Source of the DNA: an uncultured Lachnospiraceae bacterium
GTDB lineage: Bacteria > Bacillota > Clostridia > Lachnospirales > Lachnospiraceae
Assembly: GCA_902766845.1 (NCBI GenBank)
Contig: CACXFD010000235.1
Coordinates: forward strand, 1-6,883
DNA: 6,883 bases
Direction of reading: 5' to 3'
The position numbers and the translations under genes are program-made. The first letter of the stretch is position 1, and each line of letters starts with the position of its first letter. Positions 1 through 5,744 of the stretch are shown here, one piece after another. Under the pieces are notes generated by a model. That model was not told where the DNA came from. It saw nothing but the letters and a program-made list of their open reading frames with translations, and searched no databases.

Positions 1-300
1 ATCGTGCTCAAGGCTCTCGAAGCTCCGCTGTATCATATCGTCGCGAACGCCGGACTGGAAGGCTCCGTCGTGATCAACCATGTGCGTGAGTCTAAGGTCG
101 GTATCGGCTTCGACGCCCTGAAGGAAGAGTACGTGGATATGGTCAAGGCCGGCATCCTGGATCCCGCGAAGGTGACCCGTACCGCCCTGCAGAACGCGAC
201 GAGCGTCGCCTCCACGCTGCTGACCACCGAGTCGGTCGTGGCCACCATCAAGGAGCCCGAACCGCCCATGCCTGCCGGCGGCGCCCCGGGGATGTACTAA
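1..300 (+). CDS. groEL: Chaperonin GroEL (Hsp60), C-terminal fragment
   Basis: This is the last 99 codons of the 60-kDa chaperonin, the ATP-driven double-ring cage that folds cytosolic proteins together with GroES. The reading frame is open from base 1, so the gene starts upstream of the window; the GTG at base 4 is not a start. Recognisable family segments are NAGLEGSVV, then EYVDMVKAGILDPAKVTR and TALQNATSVASTLLTTE. These form the last part of the equatorial domain, which closes the ATP site and makes ring contacts. The protein ends in a short flexible tail, PMPAGGAPGMY. It is a reduced form of the Gly-Gly-Met tail that lines the cavity floor in many GroELs, and ends in Tyr. TAA is at 298-300. 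The gene is probably the last of a groES-groEL operon, because a strong terminator follows within 60 bases. Confidence 0.96.
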   Translation: MVLKALEAPLYHIVANAGLEGSVVINHVRESKVGIGFDALKEEYVDMVKAGILDPAKVTRTALQNATSVASTLLTTESVVATIKEPEPPMPAGGAPGMY

Positions 301-307
301 AGCGAAT

Positions 308-349
308 GAGGCAAAGCCTCTGTTCCGGCGCGCATAGCGCGCCGGAACA
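308..349 (+). repeat. Two adjacent hairpins in the groEL 3' untranslated region
   Basis: GAGGC-AAA-GCCTC (308-320) is followed directly by a perfect 13-bp stem with a 3-base ATA loop: arm 321-333, arm 337-349, arm sequence TGTTCCGGCGCGC. Neither is followed by a T-run, so these are not terminators in themselves. They lie between the groEL stop and the first terminator, and could protect the 3' end of the mRNA. The bases AGCCTCTGTTCCGG (315-328) recur in inverted orientation at 422-435 and 739-752, so this segment also forms the left border of the repeat array. Confidence 0.75.
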
Positions 350-357
350 CATAAAAG

Positions 358-391
358 GCCCGCCGAGAGCTTGCTCTCAGGCGGGCTTTTT
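358..391 (+). terminator. Rho-independent terminator 1, after groEL
   Basis: The stem is GCCCGCC (358-364) with GGCGGGC (380-386), continuing into GAGAG (365-369) with CTCTC (374-378). There is one bulged A at 379, a CTTG tetraloop and a TTTTT run at 387-391. G(CUUG)C is a known stable tetraloop form. It lies 58 bases after the groEL stop and should end the groESL transcript. Confidence 0.92.
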
Positions 392-538
392 GTGTGGTCG
401 GGGGAGCAGCGTACAGCTGCTCCGGAACAGAGGCTGCGGCCGAGTGAGCCCGCGTAGCGACAGCGCGAAGCGGTGGAGCTATGCAAGCGGAGCGGAAGCC
501 CACATAGCGACAGCGCGAAGCGGTGGAGCTATCACAAA

Positions 539-573
539 GGACGCCGAGAGCTTGCTCTCAGGCGTCCTTCTTT
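539..573 (+). terminator. Rho-independent terminator 2, covarying copy
   Basis: The same core as the flanking copies (GAGAG-CTTG-CTCTC plus bulged A) is carried on an outer stem GGACGCC (539-545) with GGCGTCC (561-567), followed by TTCTTT. Two outer pairs differ from copies 1 and 3 and both arms changed together. This supports the hairpin being maintained. The T-run is interrupted by C570, so it may be somewhat weaker. Confidence 0.85.
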
Positions 574-674
574 GCTGCGGTCAAAAAGCAGCCGGAGGCT
601 GCTGGTCCGTACAGAGGCTGCGGCCGAGTGAGCCCGCGTAGCGACAGCGCGAAGCGGTGGAGCTATGCACAAAG

Positions 675-708
675 GCCCGCCGAGAGCTTGCTCTCAGGCG
701 GGCTTTTT
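675..708 (+). terminator. Rho-independent terminator 3, identical to copy 1
   Basis: GCCCGCC (675-681) pairs with GGCGGGC (697-703), GAGAG with CTCTC, with a CTTG loop and TTTTT at 704-708. It faces the 3' end of the convergent tetR gene and would block groEL read-through into it. Read on the minus strand, the same stem is followed only by CTTTG, so its strength as a tetR terminator is doubtful. No better tetR terminator is visible. Confidence 0.88.
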
Positions 709-761
709 GTGTGGTCGGGGGAGCAGCGTACAGCTGCTCCGGAACAGAGGCTCACACGGCC

Positions 762-1325
762 TTATCTTGTCAGGAGATAATCGAGGATCCCGGTCATATA
801 TCCGGCAAGATCCTTTTCGGACAGATCCGGATCCTCCAGCACGATGTGGTAGAAGAGCCCCATCAGTGCGGCCGCGAAGACCTCGGACCGGAGCTGTACC
901 TCCTGGGGGGAAAAGGCCGACGAATCGATCTGTCCCTTAAAAGCGATCTGGAGCTGCTGGCGCCATTTGAACGAGAACTGCGGATCTCCGTTGGGCCCCA
1001 GAAGGGCAGCATACCATTTCAGGTTCTCGCGGATATGGCGGATGACGGCCGGCGCCATCTCTTTAAAGCGGTGCGGGTCCGTGATGCGGGCATAGTTGTC
1101 CGATAGTGTCCGACACTGGGCTTCCAGATACGATTCGACATGTTCGAGCAGGGAGCGCTTGTCATCGAAATACAGGTAGAAAGTGGAGCGGGCGATACTG
1201 CAGATCTCACAGATGCGAGAAACACTGACGCCGTCAAGGCCCTCTTTTTCATAGATCTGGCGGAAAGCGTCCTCGATCATCCGGATCGTGTTCTCTCGGT
1301 TCAGATCTCTTCGCTGGGCTGCCAT
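762..1325 (-). CDS. TetR/AcrR-family transcriptional regulator
   Basis: A complete 187-residue protein of typical TetR-family length, expected to act as a dimeric ligand-responsive repressor. Residues about 12-60 form the DNA-binding domain. The helix-turn-helix runs VSVSRICEICSIARSTFYLYF (33-53, written here as two parts: VSVSRICEIC and SIARSTFYLYF), followed by the DDKRSLL segment common in the family. The remaining helices (about 61-187) form the dimer and ligand domain, with aromatic-rich NLKWYAALLG and GLFYHIVLEDPDLS. The ligand cannot be predicted. The ATG at 1325-1323 has an excellent ribosome site, AAAAGGAGGG (1340-1331), about 6 bases upstream. The gene is convergent with groEL and divergent from scfA. 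Its targets may be itself or a locus outside the window; control of scfA is possible but nothing in the sequence proves it. Not recognised as a named regulator. Confidence 0.93.
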   Translation of the reverse strand: MAAQRRDLNRENTIRMIEDAFRQIYEKEGLDGVSVSRICEICSIARSTFYLYFDDKRSLLEHVESYLEAQCRTLSDNYARITDPHRFKEMAPAVIRHIRENLKWYAALLGPNGDPQFSFKWRQQLQIAFKGQIDSSAFSPQEVQLRSEVFAAALMGLFYHIVLEDPDLSEKDLAGYMTGILDYLLTR

Positions 1326-1423
1326 ACGGTCCCTCCTTTTACTGACGGAGCTTCCAACAAACTACGGATCAGGCATGGGTGTCCAGTTTCTTTACTTCAC
1401 AAGGGCGGACGTACTGCACAAAT

Positions 1424-1441
1424 GAAATGACAGAAATGACA
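1424..1441 (-). promoter_or_regulatory. Tandem 9-bp repeat at the predicted tetR start site
   Basis: GAAATGACA occurs twice head to tail with no gap (1424-1432, 1433-1441). It lies a few bases downstream of the minus-strand -10 box, where a bound repressor would block initiation. TetR-family operators are usually inverted repeats, so this could instead be a site for another factor or chance. The call as an operator is inference. Confidence 0.35.
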
Positions 1442-1446
1442 CAGTT

Positions 1447-1474
1447 ACTATAGCATATCTTTAAAAAAATGCAA
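1447..1474 (-). promoter_or_regulatory. Probable tetR promoter with extended -10
   Basis: Read on the minus strand, TATAGT (1452-1447) matches the -10 consensus at 5 of 6 positions. It is preceded by TG at 1455-1454 with one base between, the extended -10 form. A weak -35, TTGCAT (1474-1469), lies 16 bases further upstream. Transcription would start near 1440 and leave a leader of about 115 bases before the tetR ATG. Confidence 0.6.
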
Positions 1475-1495
1475 CGAAAATCGACACGGAGCGCC

Positions 1496-1533
1496 AAAAA
1501 ACGGCCGGTTTTCGATCCGACCGACCGTTTTTT
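1496..1533. terminator. Symmetric terminator-like hairpin between the divergent genes
   Basis: AAAAAACGG (1496-1504) pairs with CCGTTTTTT (1525-1533). After a C/A mismatch, CGGT (1506-1509) pairs with ACCG (1520-1523). The A-run and T-run make it look like a terminator in either direction. It sits between the divergent promoters rather than after a gene. It could insulate them from each other's antisense or spurious transcripts, or be the remnant of a former gene end. Confidence 0.6.
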
Positions 1534-1543
1534 GCATCTTAGA

Positions 1544-1556
1544 CGGCTCTGAGCCG
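1544..1556. promoter_or_regulatory. 13-bp palindrome upstream of the scfA promoter
   Basis: CGGCTC-T-GAGCCG is a perfect 6+1+6 inverted repeat, centred about 34 bases upstream of the scfA -35. It has the size of a dimeric regulator half-site pair and is a plausible operator for scfA. The identity of the protein is unknown. Confidence 0.35.
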
Positions 1557-1583
1557 CCATCCGTGCCGAAAACGCAAAAACCG

Positions 1584-1612
1584 TTTGCAAATGGGCGAAG
1601 ATATGATATACT
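1584..1612 (+). promoter_or_regulatory. scfA promoter
   Basis: TATACT (1607-1612), a 5 of 6 match, forms the -10. The -35 is either TTTGCA (1584-1589, 17-base spacer) or TTGCAA (1585-1590, 16-base spacer), each 4 of 6. Transcription should start near 1619, giving a leader of about 37 bases. The 11 bases AAAACCGTTTG around the -35 (1577-1587) also occur around the leuS -35 (5737-5747). Confidence 0.7.
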
Positions 1613-1655
1613 ATATGCGTTTCATTTTGAGAAGCACCGAAGGAGGATGACCGCC

Positions 1656-1808
1656 ATGAAGCATATCCAGACGCTGAATGAGAACACGCTGCAGAACACC
1701 GTCCAGCACGGCGGCTGCGGAGAATGCCAGACGTCCTGCCAGTCTGCCTGCAAGACGTCCTGCACCGTTGGGAACCAGACCTGCGAGAACGAAGCGCAGA
1801 AGAAGTGA
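1656..1808 (+). CDS. scfA: SCIFF ranthipeptide precursor (six cysteines in forty-five residues)
   Basis: This 50-residue peptide is the substrate of the adjacent maturase. Residues 1-20 (MKHIQTLNEN onward) form the leader; the core starts after Gly-Gly. Its six cysteines are at 21, 24, 28, 32, 36 and 43, in the family block CGECQTSCQSACKTSCTVGN. SCIFF peptides are ribosomally made and post-translationally modified peptides found nearly throughout Clostridia. They carry thioether crosslinks from Cys to a non-alpha carbon of an acceptor residue (ranthipeptides). In the studied Clostridium thermocellum homologue CteA, a Cys32-Thr37 bridge was reported, and both residues are at the same numbers here. 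The start ATG has AAGGAGG at 1640-1646, 9 bases upstream. The gene is first in an scfA-scfB-secDF operon. The biological role of the mature peptide is unsettled; regulatory or quorum-type roles have been proposed for the family. Confidence 0.97.
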   Translation: MKHIQTLNENTLQNTVQHGGCGECQTSCQSACKTSCTVGNQTCENEAQKK

Positions 1809-1842
1809 TCCCTTCCGGTCGGCATAAGCTGTAAAGCAACAG

Positions 1843-1878
1843 AGCAGGGAGCGATGCTCGCATCGCTCCCTGCTTTAT
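1843..1878 (+). terminator. Attenuator hairpin between scfA and scfB
   Basis: A perfect 14-bp stem, AGCAGGGAGCGATG (1843-1856) with its complement (1861-1874), has a CTCG loop and is followed only by TTTAT. The very stable stem with a short T-run suggests partial termination. It would also protect the 3' end of the short scfA message. Either way the likely effect is many precursor transcripts and few reading into the maturase gene. Confidence 0.78.
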
Positions 1879-1905
1879 GATGAGAAAAAGACAGGAGGAT
1901 GGCCG

Positions 1906-3426
1906 ATGGTGCATCGGTTTGAGAATAACGGCTACCGGATCGCGCTCGATGAATGCAGCGGAGCGGTGCATGTCCTGGACGCGGAGACGTACGCGGTCCT
2001 GGGTCTTCTGGACGGGCTGGAAGGAAAAGCTGCTGCGGACCGTCTGGAGCATCTTCGGCAGATGACGCCTGCGCAGGCCGTCAGGGAAACAGAAATGCAG
2101 GCCGCGAAGGAAGCTGCCCAACAAGAGAGACAGGCCGGAAAAGACGCCATGCTGCAGGCCGCGAAGGATGCGGCAGAACACACCACCCGGACATTGGCCG
2201 TCATCGCGGCGCTCCCGCCGGAAGAATACCGCGAGATCCTGGATGAGATTCGGGAGCTGGCGGACCGGGGGATGCTCTTCAAGGAAGATACCTACCGTCA
2301 GGGCCTGATCGATTTCCAAAAGAGAAAGACCGTCGTCAAGGCGCTCTGCCTGCACATCGCCCATGACTGCAACCTGGCCTGCCGCTACTGCTTTGCGGGC
2401 GAGGGAGAGTATCACGGGGACCGGGCGCTGATGAGCTTCGAGGTCGGGAAAAAGGCGCTGGATTTCCTGATCGAAAACTCCGGGAACCGCCGCAACCTCG
2501 AGGTGGATTTCTTCGGCGGGGAGCCGCTGATGAACTGGGAGGTCGTCAAACGGCTGGTCGCGTACGGACGGGAGCAGGAGAAGCTCCATGACACGAACTT
2601 CCAGTTCACGCAGACCACGAACGGCGTGCTGCTGAACGATGAGATCATGGAGTTCTGCAACCGCGAGATGGCGAACGTCGTGCTGTCGCTGGACGGCCGC
2701 AAAGAGGTCAATGACCGGATGCGTCCGACCCGGAACGGCAAGGGCAGCTATGACCTGATCGTCCCCAAATTCCAGAAGTTCGCTTCGCAGCGCCGCGCCC
2801 TTGGGAAGAGCTATTACGTGCGCGGGACGTTCACGCGCGAGAACCTGGATTTCGCGTCGGACGTGCTGCATTACGCGGACCTCGGCTTTGACCAGCTGTC
2901 GATGGAGCCGGTCGTCGCGCCGCCCGAAGAGCCCTACGCTCTGCAGGAGGAAGACCTGCCGCGGCTCATGGAGGAATATGACCGGCTGGCGCGTGAGTTC
3001 GTCGAGCGCAAAAAAGCCGGAAAAGGCTTTACATTTTTCCATTTTATGCTAGATTTAGAAGGCGGCCCCTGCGTCTATAAGCGCCTGTCGGGCTGCGGCT
3101 CGGGCACGGAGTATCTGGCCGTCACGCCGTGGGGGGACCTGTATCCCTGCCACCAGTTCGTCGGAAACCCGGATTTCCTGCTCGGAAACGTGGAAGAGGG
3201 GATCGTCCGGCCGGAGATCTGCAATGAGTTCAAACTCTGCAACGTCTACGCCAAGCCTTCCTGCCGGGACTGCTTCGCGCGGTTCTACTGCAGCGGCGGC
3301 TGCGCGGCCAATGCCTACAATTTCCACGGAAAGATCACAGACGCGTACGAGATCGGCTGCGCGCTGGAAAAGAAGCGCGTGGAATGCGCGCTGATGATCA
3401 AGGCGGCCCTCGCGGAGAAGGCCTGA
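1906..3426 (+). CDS. scfB: SCIFF radical SAM/SPASM maturase (thioether-forming)
   Basis: This cytosolic iron-sulfur enzyme is expected to use S-adenosylmethionine and radical chemistry to form thioether crosslinks in the ScfA peptide. Residues 1-150 hold the leader-peptide recognition region, starting MVHRFENNGYRIALDE. The radical SAM motif CxxxCxxC is at C155, C159 and C162 (CNLACRYC), followed by FFGGEPL. The SPASM domain follows the family pattern exactly: C397-x12-G410-x4-C415, then C453-x2-C456-x5-C462-x3-C466, then C485, with an extra conserved-looking C389 in EGGPC. These ligate two auxiliary [4Fe-4S] clusters. At 506 residues it is about 50 longer than usual relatives; the excess is an Ala/Gln/Glu/Lys-rich insert at about 55-100. 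ATG 1906 is chosen because AGGAGG (1893-1898) lies 7 bases upstream; GTG at 1909 is a poorer alternative. Codons 375-385 are AT-rich, unlike the rest of the gene. Confidence 0.96.
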   Translation: MVHRFENNGYRIALDECSGAVHVLDAETYAVLGLLDGLEGKAAADRLEHLRQMTPAQAVRETEMQAAKEAAQQERQAGKDAMLQAAKDAAEHTTRTLAVIAALPPEEYREILDEIRELADRGMLFKEDTYRQGLIDFQKRKTVVKALCLHIAHDCNLACRYCFAGEGEYHGDRALMSFEVGKKALDFLIENSGNRRNLEVDFFGGEPLMNWEVVKRLVAYGREQEKLHDTNFQFTQTTNGVLLNDEIMEFCNREMANVVLSLDGRKEVNDRMRPTRNGKGSYDLIVPKFQKFASQRRALGKSYYVRGTFTRENLDFASDVLHYADLGFDQLSMEPVVAPPEEPYALQEEDLPRLMEEYDRLAREFVERKKAGKGFTFFHFMLDLEGGPCVYKRLSGCGSGTEYLAVTPWGDLYPCHQFVGNPDFLLGNVEEGIVRPEICNEFKLCNVYAKPSCRDCFARFYCSGGCAANAYNFHGKITDAYEIGCALEKKRVECALMIKAALAEKA

Positions 3427-3486
3427 GACCGGATAACCTGCCGTGAGCGCCGGGCGGCGCCGCGGTGAAATAAAGGAGAGTTCGTT

Positions 3487-5679
3487 ATGAGCAAATCGTA
3501 TACGGGAAAGAAGGGACAGGCGGGTCCCGGGATCCTGAAGATCCTGATCGTGCTGGCGGCCATCGCCTTCTTTGCCTACACCTCGGTCGTCGGACTGGGC
3601 GCAAACGGAGCCGGATCGCTCTCGAACGTGAAGCTGGGCCTGGACCTGGCCGGCGGCGTGAGCATCACCTACCAGGCTGTGGACGAAGACGTTTCGGCCG
3701 TGGACATGTCGGATACGCAGTATAAGCTCCTGCAGCGCGCGCAGTCGTATTCGAACGAGGCGGAGGTCTACCCGGAGGGCGGCAACCGCATCAACGTGGA
3801 TATCCCGGACGTCACGGACGCCAACGCCATCCTGGCGGATCTCGGCAACCCCGGAAGCCTGGAGTTCCGCGATGAGAACGGGAACGTGGTCCTGTCCGGT
3901 ACGGACGTGGCCGGCGCGGTCGGTGTGATCAATGACAAATATACGTCGGCGCGGGATCATTACCTGGTCCAGCTGACGCTGAACGATGAGGGCGTGAAGA
4001 AGTTCTCGGAGGCGACGGCCGCCAACATCGGAAAGCCCATCCATATCGTCTACGACGGTCAGGTCGTGTCCTCGCCGATCGTCCAGTCCGCGATCACGCA
4101 GACGACCTGCGAGATCAACGGCCTCGAATCGTATGAGGAAGCGGACCGGCTCGCGACCACGATCCGCATCGGCGCCCTGCCGCTGCAGCTGGAAGAGATC
4201 CGTTCGACGGTCGTCGGCGCCAAGCTCGGCGAGGAGGCCATCCAGACCAGCCTGAAGGCGGCCCTGATCGGCTTCATCCTGCTGGCGGTCTTCATGATCG
4301 CGGTCTACGGCGTGATGGGCCTGGCCGCGGATATGGCGCTGGCCCTGTACGTGGGCCTCGTGATCTTCCTGATCGGCGCGTTTGAGCTGACCATGACGCT
4401 GCCCGGCATCGCCGGCATCATCCTCGGCATCGGCATGGCCGTGGACGCAAACGTGATCATCTTTGCGCGTATCCGCGAGGAACTGGCTGCCGGAAAGAGC
4501 GTCGACGGCGCGATGAAGGCCGGCTTCTCGAAGGCCCTGTCCGCCATCATCGACGGCAACGTGACCACGCTGATCGCGGCGGCCATCCTGTTCCTGCTCG
4601 GCTTCGGCACCATCCGCAGCTTCGCGCAGACGCTGGCCATCGGCATCGTCGTGTCGATGTTCACGTCGCTCGTCGTGACGCGCTTTGCCCTGCGCGGTCT
4701 GTACCAGCTGGGCCTGCAGAGCCCGAAGCTCTACGGCTACCGCGAAGCGAAGGCGGCTAAGGAAAAGAAGCCGTTCGATTTTGTGGGCAAGGGAAAGATC
4801 TTCGCCCTGATCTCGATCGTGATCATCGTGGCCGGCCTTGTCACCATCGCGGTGCGCGGCCTCAACTACAGCCTTGAGTTCTCCGGCGGCACGTCCACCG
4901 GCGTGACGTTCACCGAGGAGATGAGCCGTGAGCGCATCGAAGGCGAACTGATCCCGCTGGTCTCGAAGATCACCGGGGACAATGATATCCAGTACCAGCA
5001 GGTCCTGCAGACCTCGGAGCAGCAGTCGGCCGGCGAATACCAGGTCGTCGTGCGCACGCGCACGCTGAGCGTGGACGAACGCCTGCAGATGCAGAAGGAT
5101 CTCGAAGAGGCCTTCGGCATCGACGCGGAGAAGATCACGGCGGAGACCATCGGCGCGGTCGTGTCCGGCGAGATGCGCCGGACCGCGGTCGTCTCGGTCC
5201 TGCTCGCGACGCTCGCGATGCTGATCTACATCTGGTTCCGGTTCAAGGACATCCGCTTCGGCGCCAGCTCCGTGCTGGCCCTGATCCATGACGTGCTCGT
5301 CGTGCTGACCGCGTACGCGGTGCTGCGCTGGACCGTCGGCAACACGTTCATCGCCTGCATGCTGACGATCGTCGGCTATTCGATCAACGCGACCATCGTC
5401 GTGTTCGACCGCATCCGCGAGAACCGCAAGGCGGAGCCCCGGACGGATCTGCGCGAGATCGTGAACCGCAGCATCACGCAGACGCTGTGGCGCAGCGTGA
5501 ACAGCTCGTTCACGACCTTCCTGATGGTCTTCGTGCTGTTTATCTTCGGCGTCACGAACATTCGTGAGTTCGCGCTGCCGCTGATGGTCGGCATCGTGTG
5601 CGGCACCTATTCCTCGGTCTGCCTGGCCGGCAACCTCTGGTACCTGATGTCCACGAAACTGAAAAAGAAGGAGAACTGA
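3487..5679 (+). CDS. secDF: SecDF fusion, protein-export membrane protein
   Basis: SecD and SecF are fused in one 730-residue RND-like membrane protein, as in Bacillus and Thermus. SecDF uses the proton-motive force to pull translocating proteins out of the SecYEG channel. SecD half: TM1 about 16-37, motif LGLDLAGG (50-57), extracellular domain about 38-255, and five more helices to about 395. These include GMAVDAN (Asp320) and AIIDGNVTTL. SecF half starts near residue 430: one helix (about 436-456), LEFSGG (463-468), an extracellular domain, then VVSGEMRRTAV, ALIHDV (Asp602) and GYSINATIVVFDRIREN (630-646). The last motif normally has Asp after SIN; here it is Ala635. Arg669 of TM11 is present. 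The ATG is preceded by AAAGGAG (3472-3478). The gene lies 60 bases after scfB with no terminator between, so it is probably cotranscribed. No terminator follows before the leuS promoter. Confidence 0.96.
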   Translation: MSKSYTGKKGQAGPGILKILIVLAAIAFFAYTSVVGLGANGAGSLSNVKLGLDLAGGVSITYQAVDEDVSAVDMSDTQYKLLQRAQSYSNEAEVYPEGGNRINVDIPDVTDANAILADLGNPGSLEFRDENGNVVLSGTDVAGAVGVINDKYTSARDHYLVQLTLNDEGVKKFSEATAANIGKPIHIVYDGQVVSSPIVQSAITQTTCEINGLESYEEADRLATTIRIGALPLQLEEIRSTVVGAKLGEEAIQTSLKAALIGFILLAVFMIAVYGVMGLAADMALALYVGLVIFLIGAFELTMTLPGIAGIILGIGMAVDANVIIFARIREELAAGKSVDGAMKAGFSKALSAIIDGNVTTLIAAAILFLLGFGTIRSFAQTLAIGIVVSMFTSLVVTRFALRGLYQLGLQSPKLYGYREAKAAKEKKPFDFVGKGKIFALISIVIIVAGLVTIAVRGLNYSLEFSGGTSTGVTFTEEMSRERIEGELIPLVSKITGDNDIQYQQVLQTSEQQSAGEYQVVVRTRTLSVDERLQMQKDLEEAFGIDAEKITAETIGAVVSGEMRRTAVVSVLLATLAMLIYIWFRFKDIRFGASSVLALIHDVLVVLTAYAVLRWTVGNTFIACMLTIVGYSINATIVVFDRIRENRKAEPRTDLREIVNRSITQTLWRSVNSSFTTFLMVFVLFIFGVTNIREFALPLMVGIVCGTYSSVCLAGNLWYLMSTKLKKKEN

Positions 5680-5744
5680 TCTTACGGGGACGGAGTCCGG
5701 CGCAAAGGCCGCGCAGCGGCTGAACGGCAGACACAGAAAACCGT

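Larger units (their letters stand above)
354..752 (+). repeat. Modular terminator-containing repeat array
   Basis: Three units follow each other. Module A, containing a terminator and a second hairpin, is 82 bp long and identical at 354-435 and 671-752. Module B (59 bp) is identical at 427-485 and 611-669. A 28-bp part of B, TAGCGACAGCGCGAAGCGGT onward to GGAGCTAT, occurs a third time at 505-532. The middle unit (about 535-610) has the same plan as A but with a changed terminator stem (539-567) and a different second hairpin (587-603). The second hairpins of the outer units are GGAGCAGC-loop-GCTGCTCC at 403-423 and 720-740. Each B segment can fold on itself (TAGC/GCTA closing pair, CGC-GAA-GCG tip). 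I see no credible coding frame here; open frames exist only because the DNA is GC-rich. Spacing between units is unequal (181 and 136 bp), so this is not a CRISPR array. Confidence 0.85.

Noticed and set aside
354..752. CRISPR-like array
   Set aside because: Repeats are long, of unequal spacing, contain terminators and second hairpins, and there are no unique spacers of even length and no cas genes.
306..780. Several overlapping open frames in the groEL-tetR interval
   Set aside because: They translate the repeat modules and terminator stems, repeat the same low-complexity residues, and lack ribosome sites.
1369..3042. 557-codon open frame on the minus strand across scfB and scfA
   Set aside because: It is the shadow of scfB and scfA; it runs through two promoters and a terminator hairpin and has no recognisable domain.
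3447..3460. GCGCC-GGGC-GGCGC hairpin between scfB and secDF as a terminator
   Set aside because: Only 5 bp and no T-run; cotranscription of secDF is more likely.
5708..5720. GCCGC-GCA-GCGGC hairpin after secDF as a terminator
   Set aside because: Short stem with no T-run; the real stop is probably the T-box terminator downstream.
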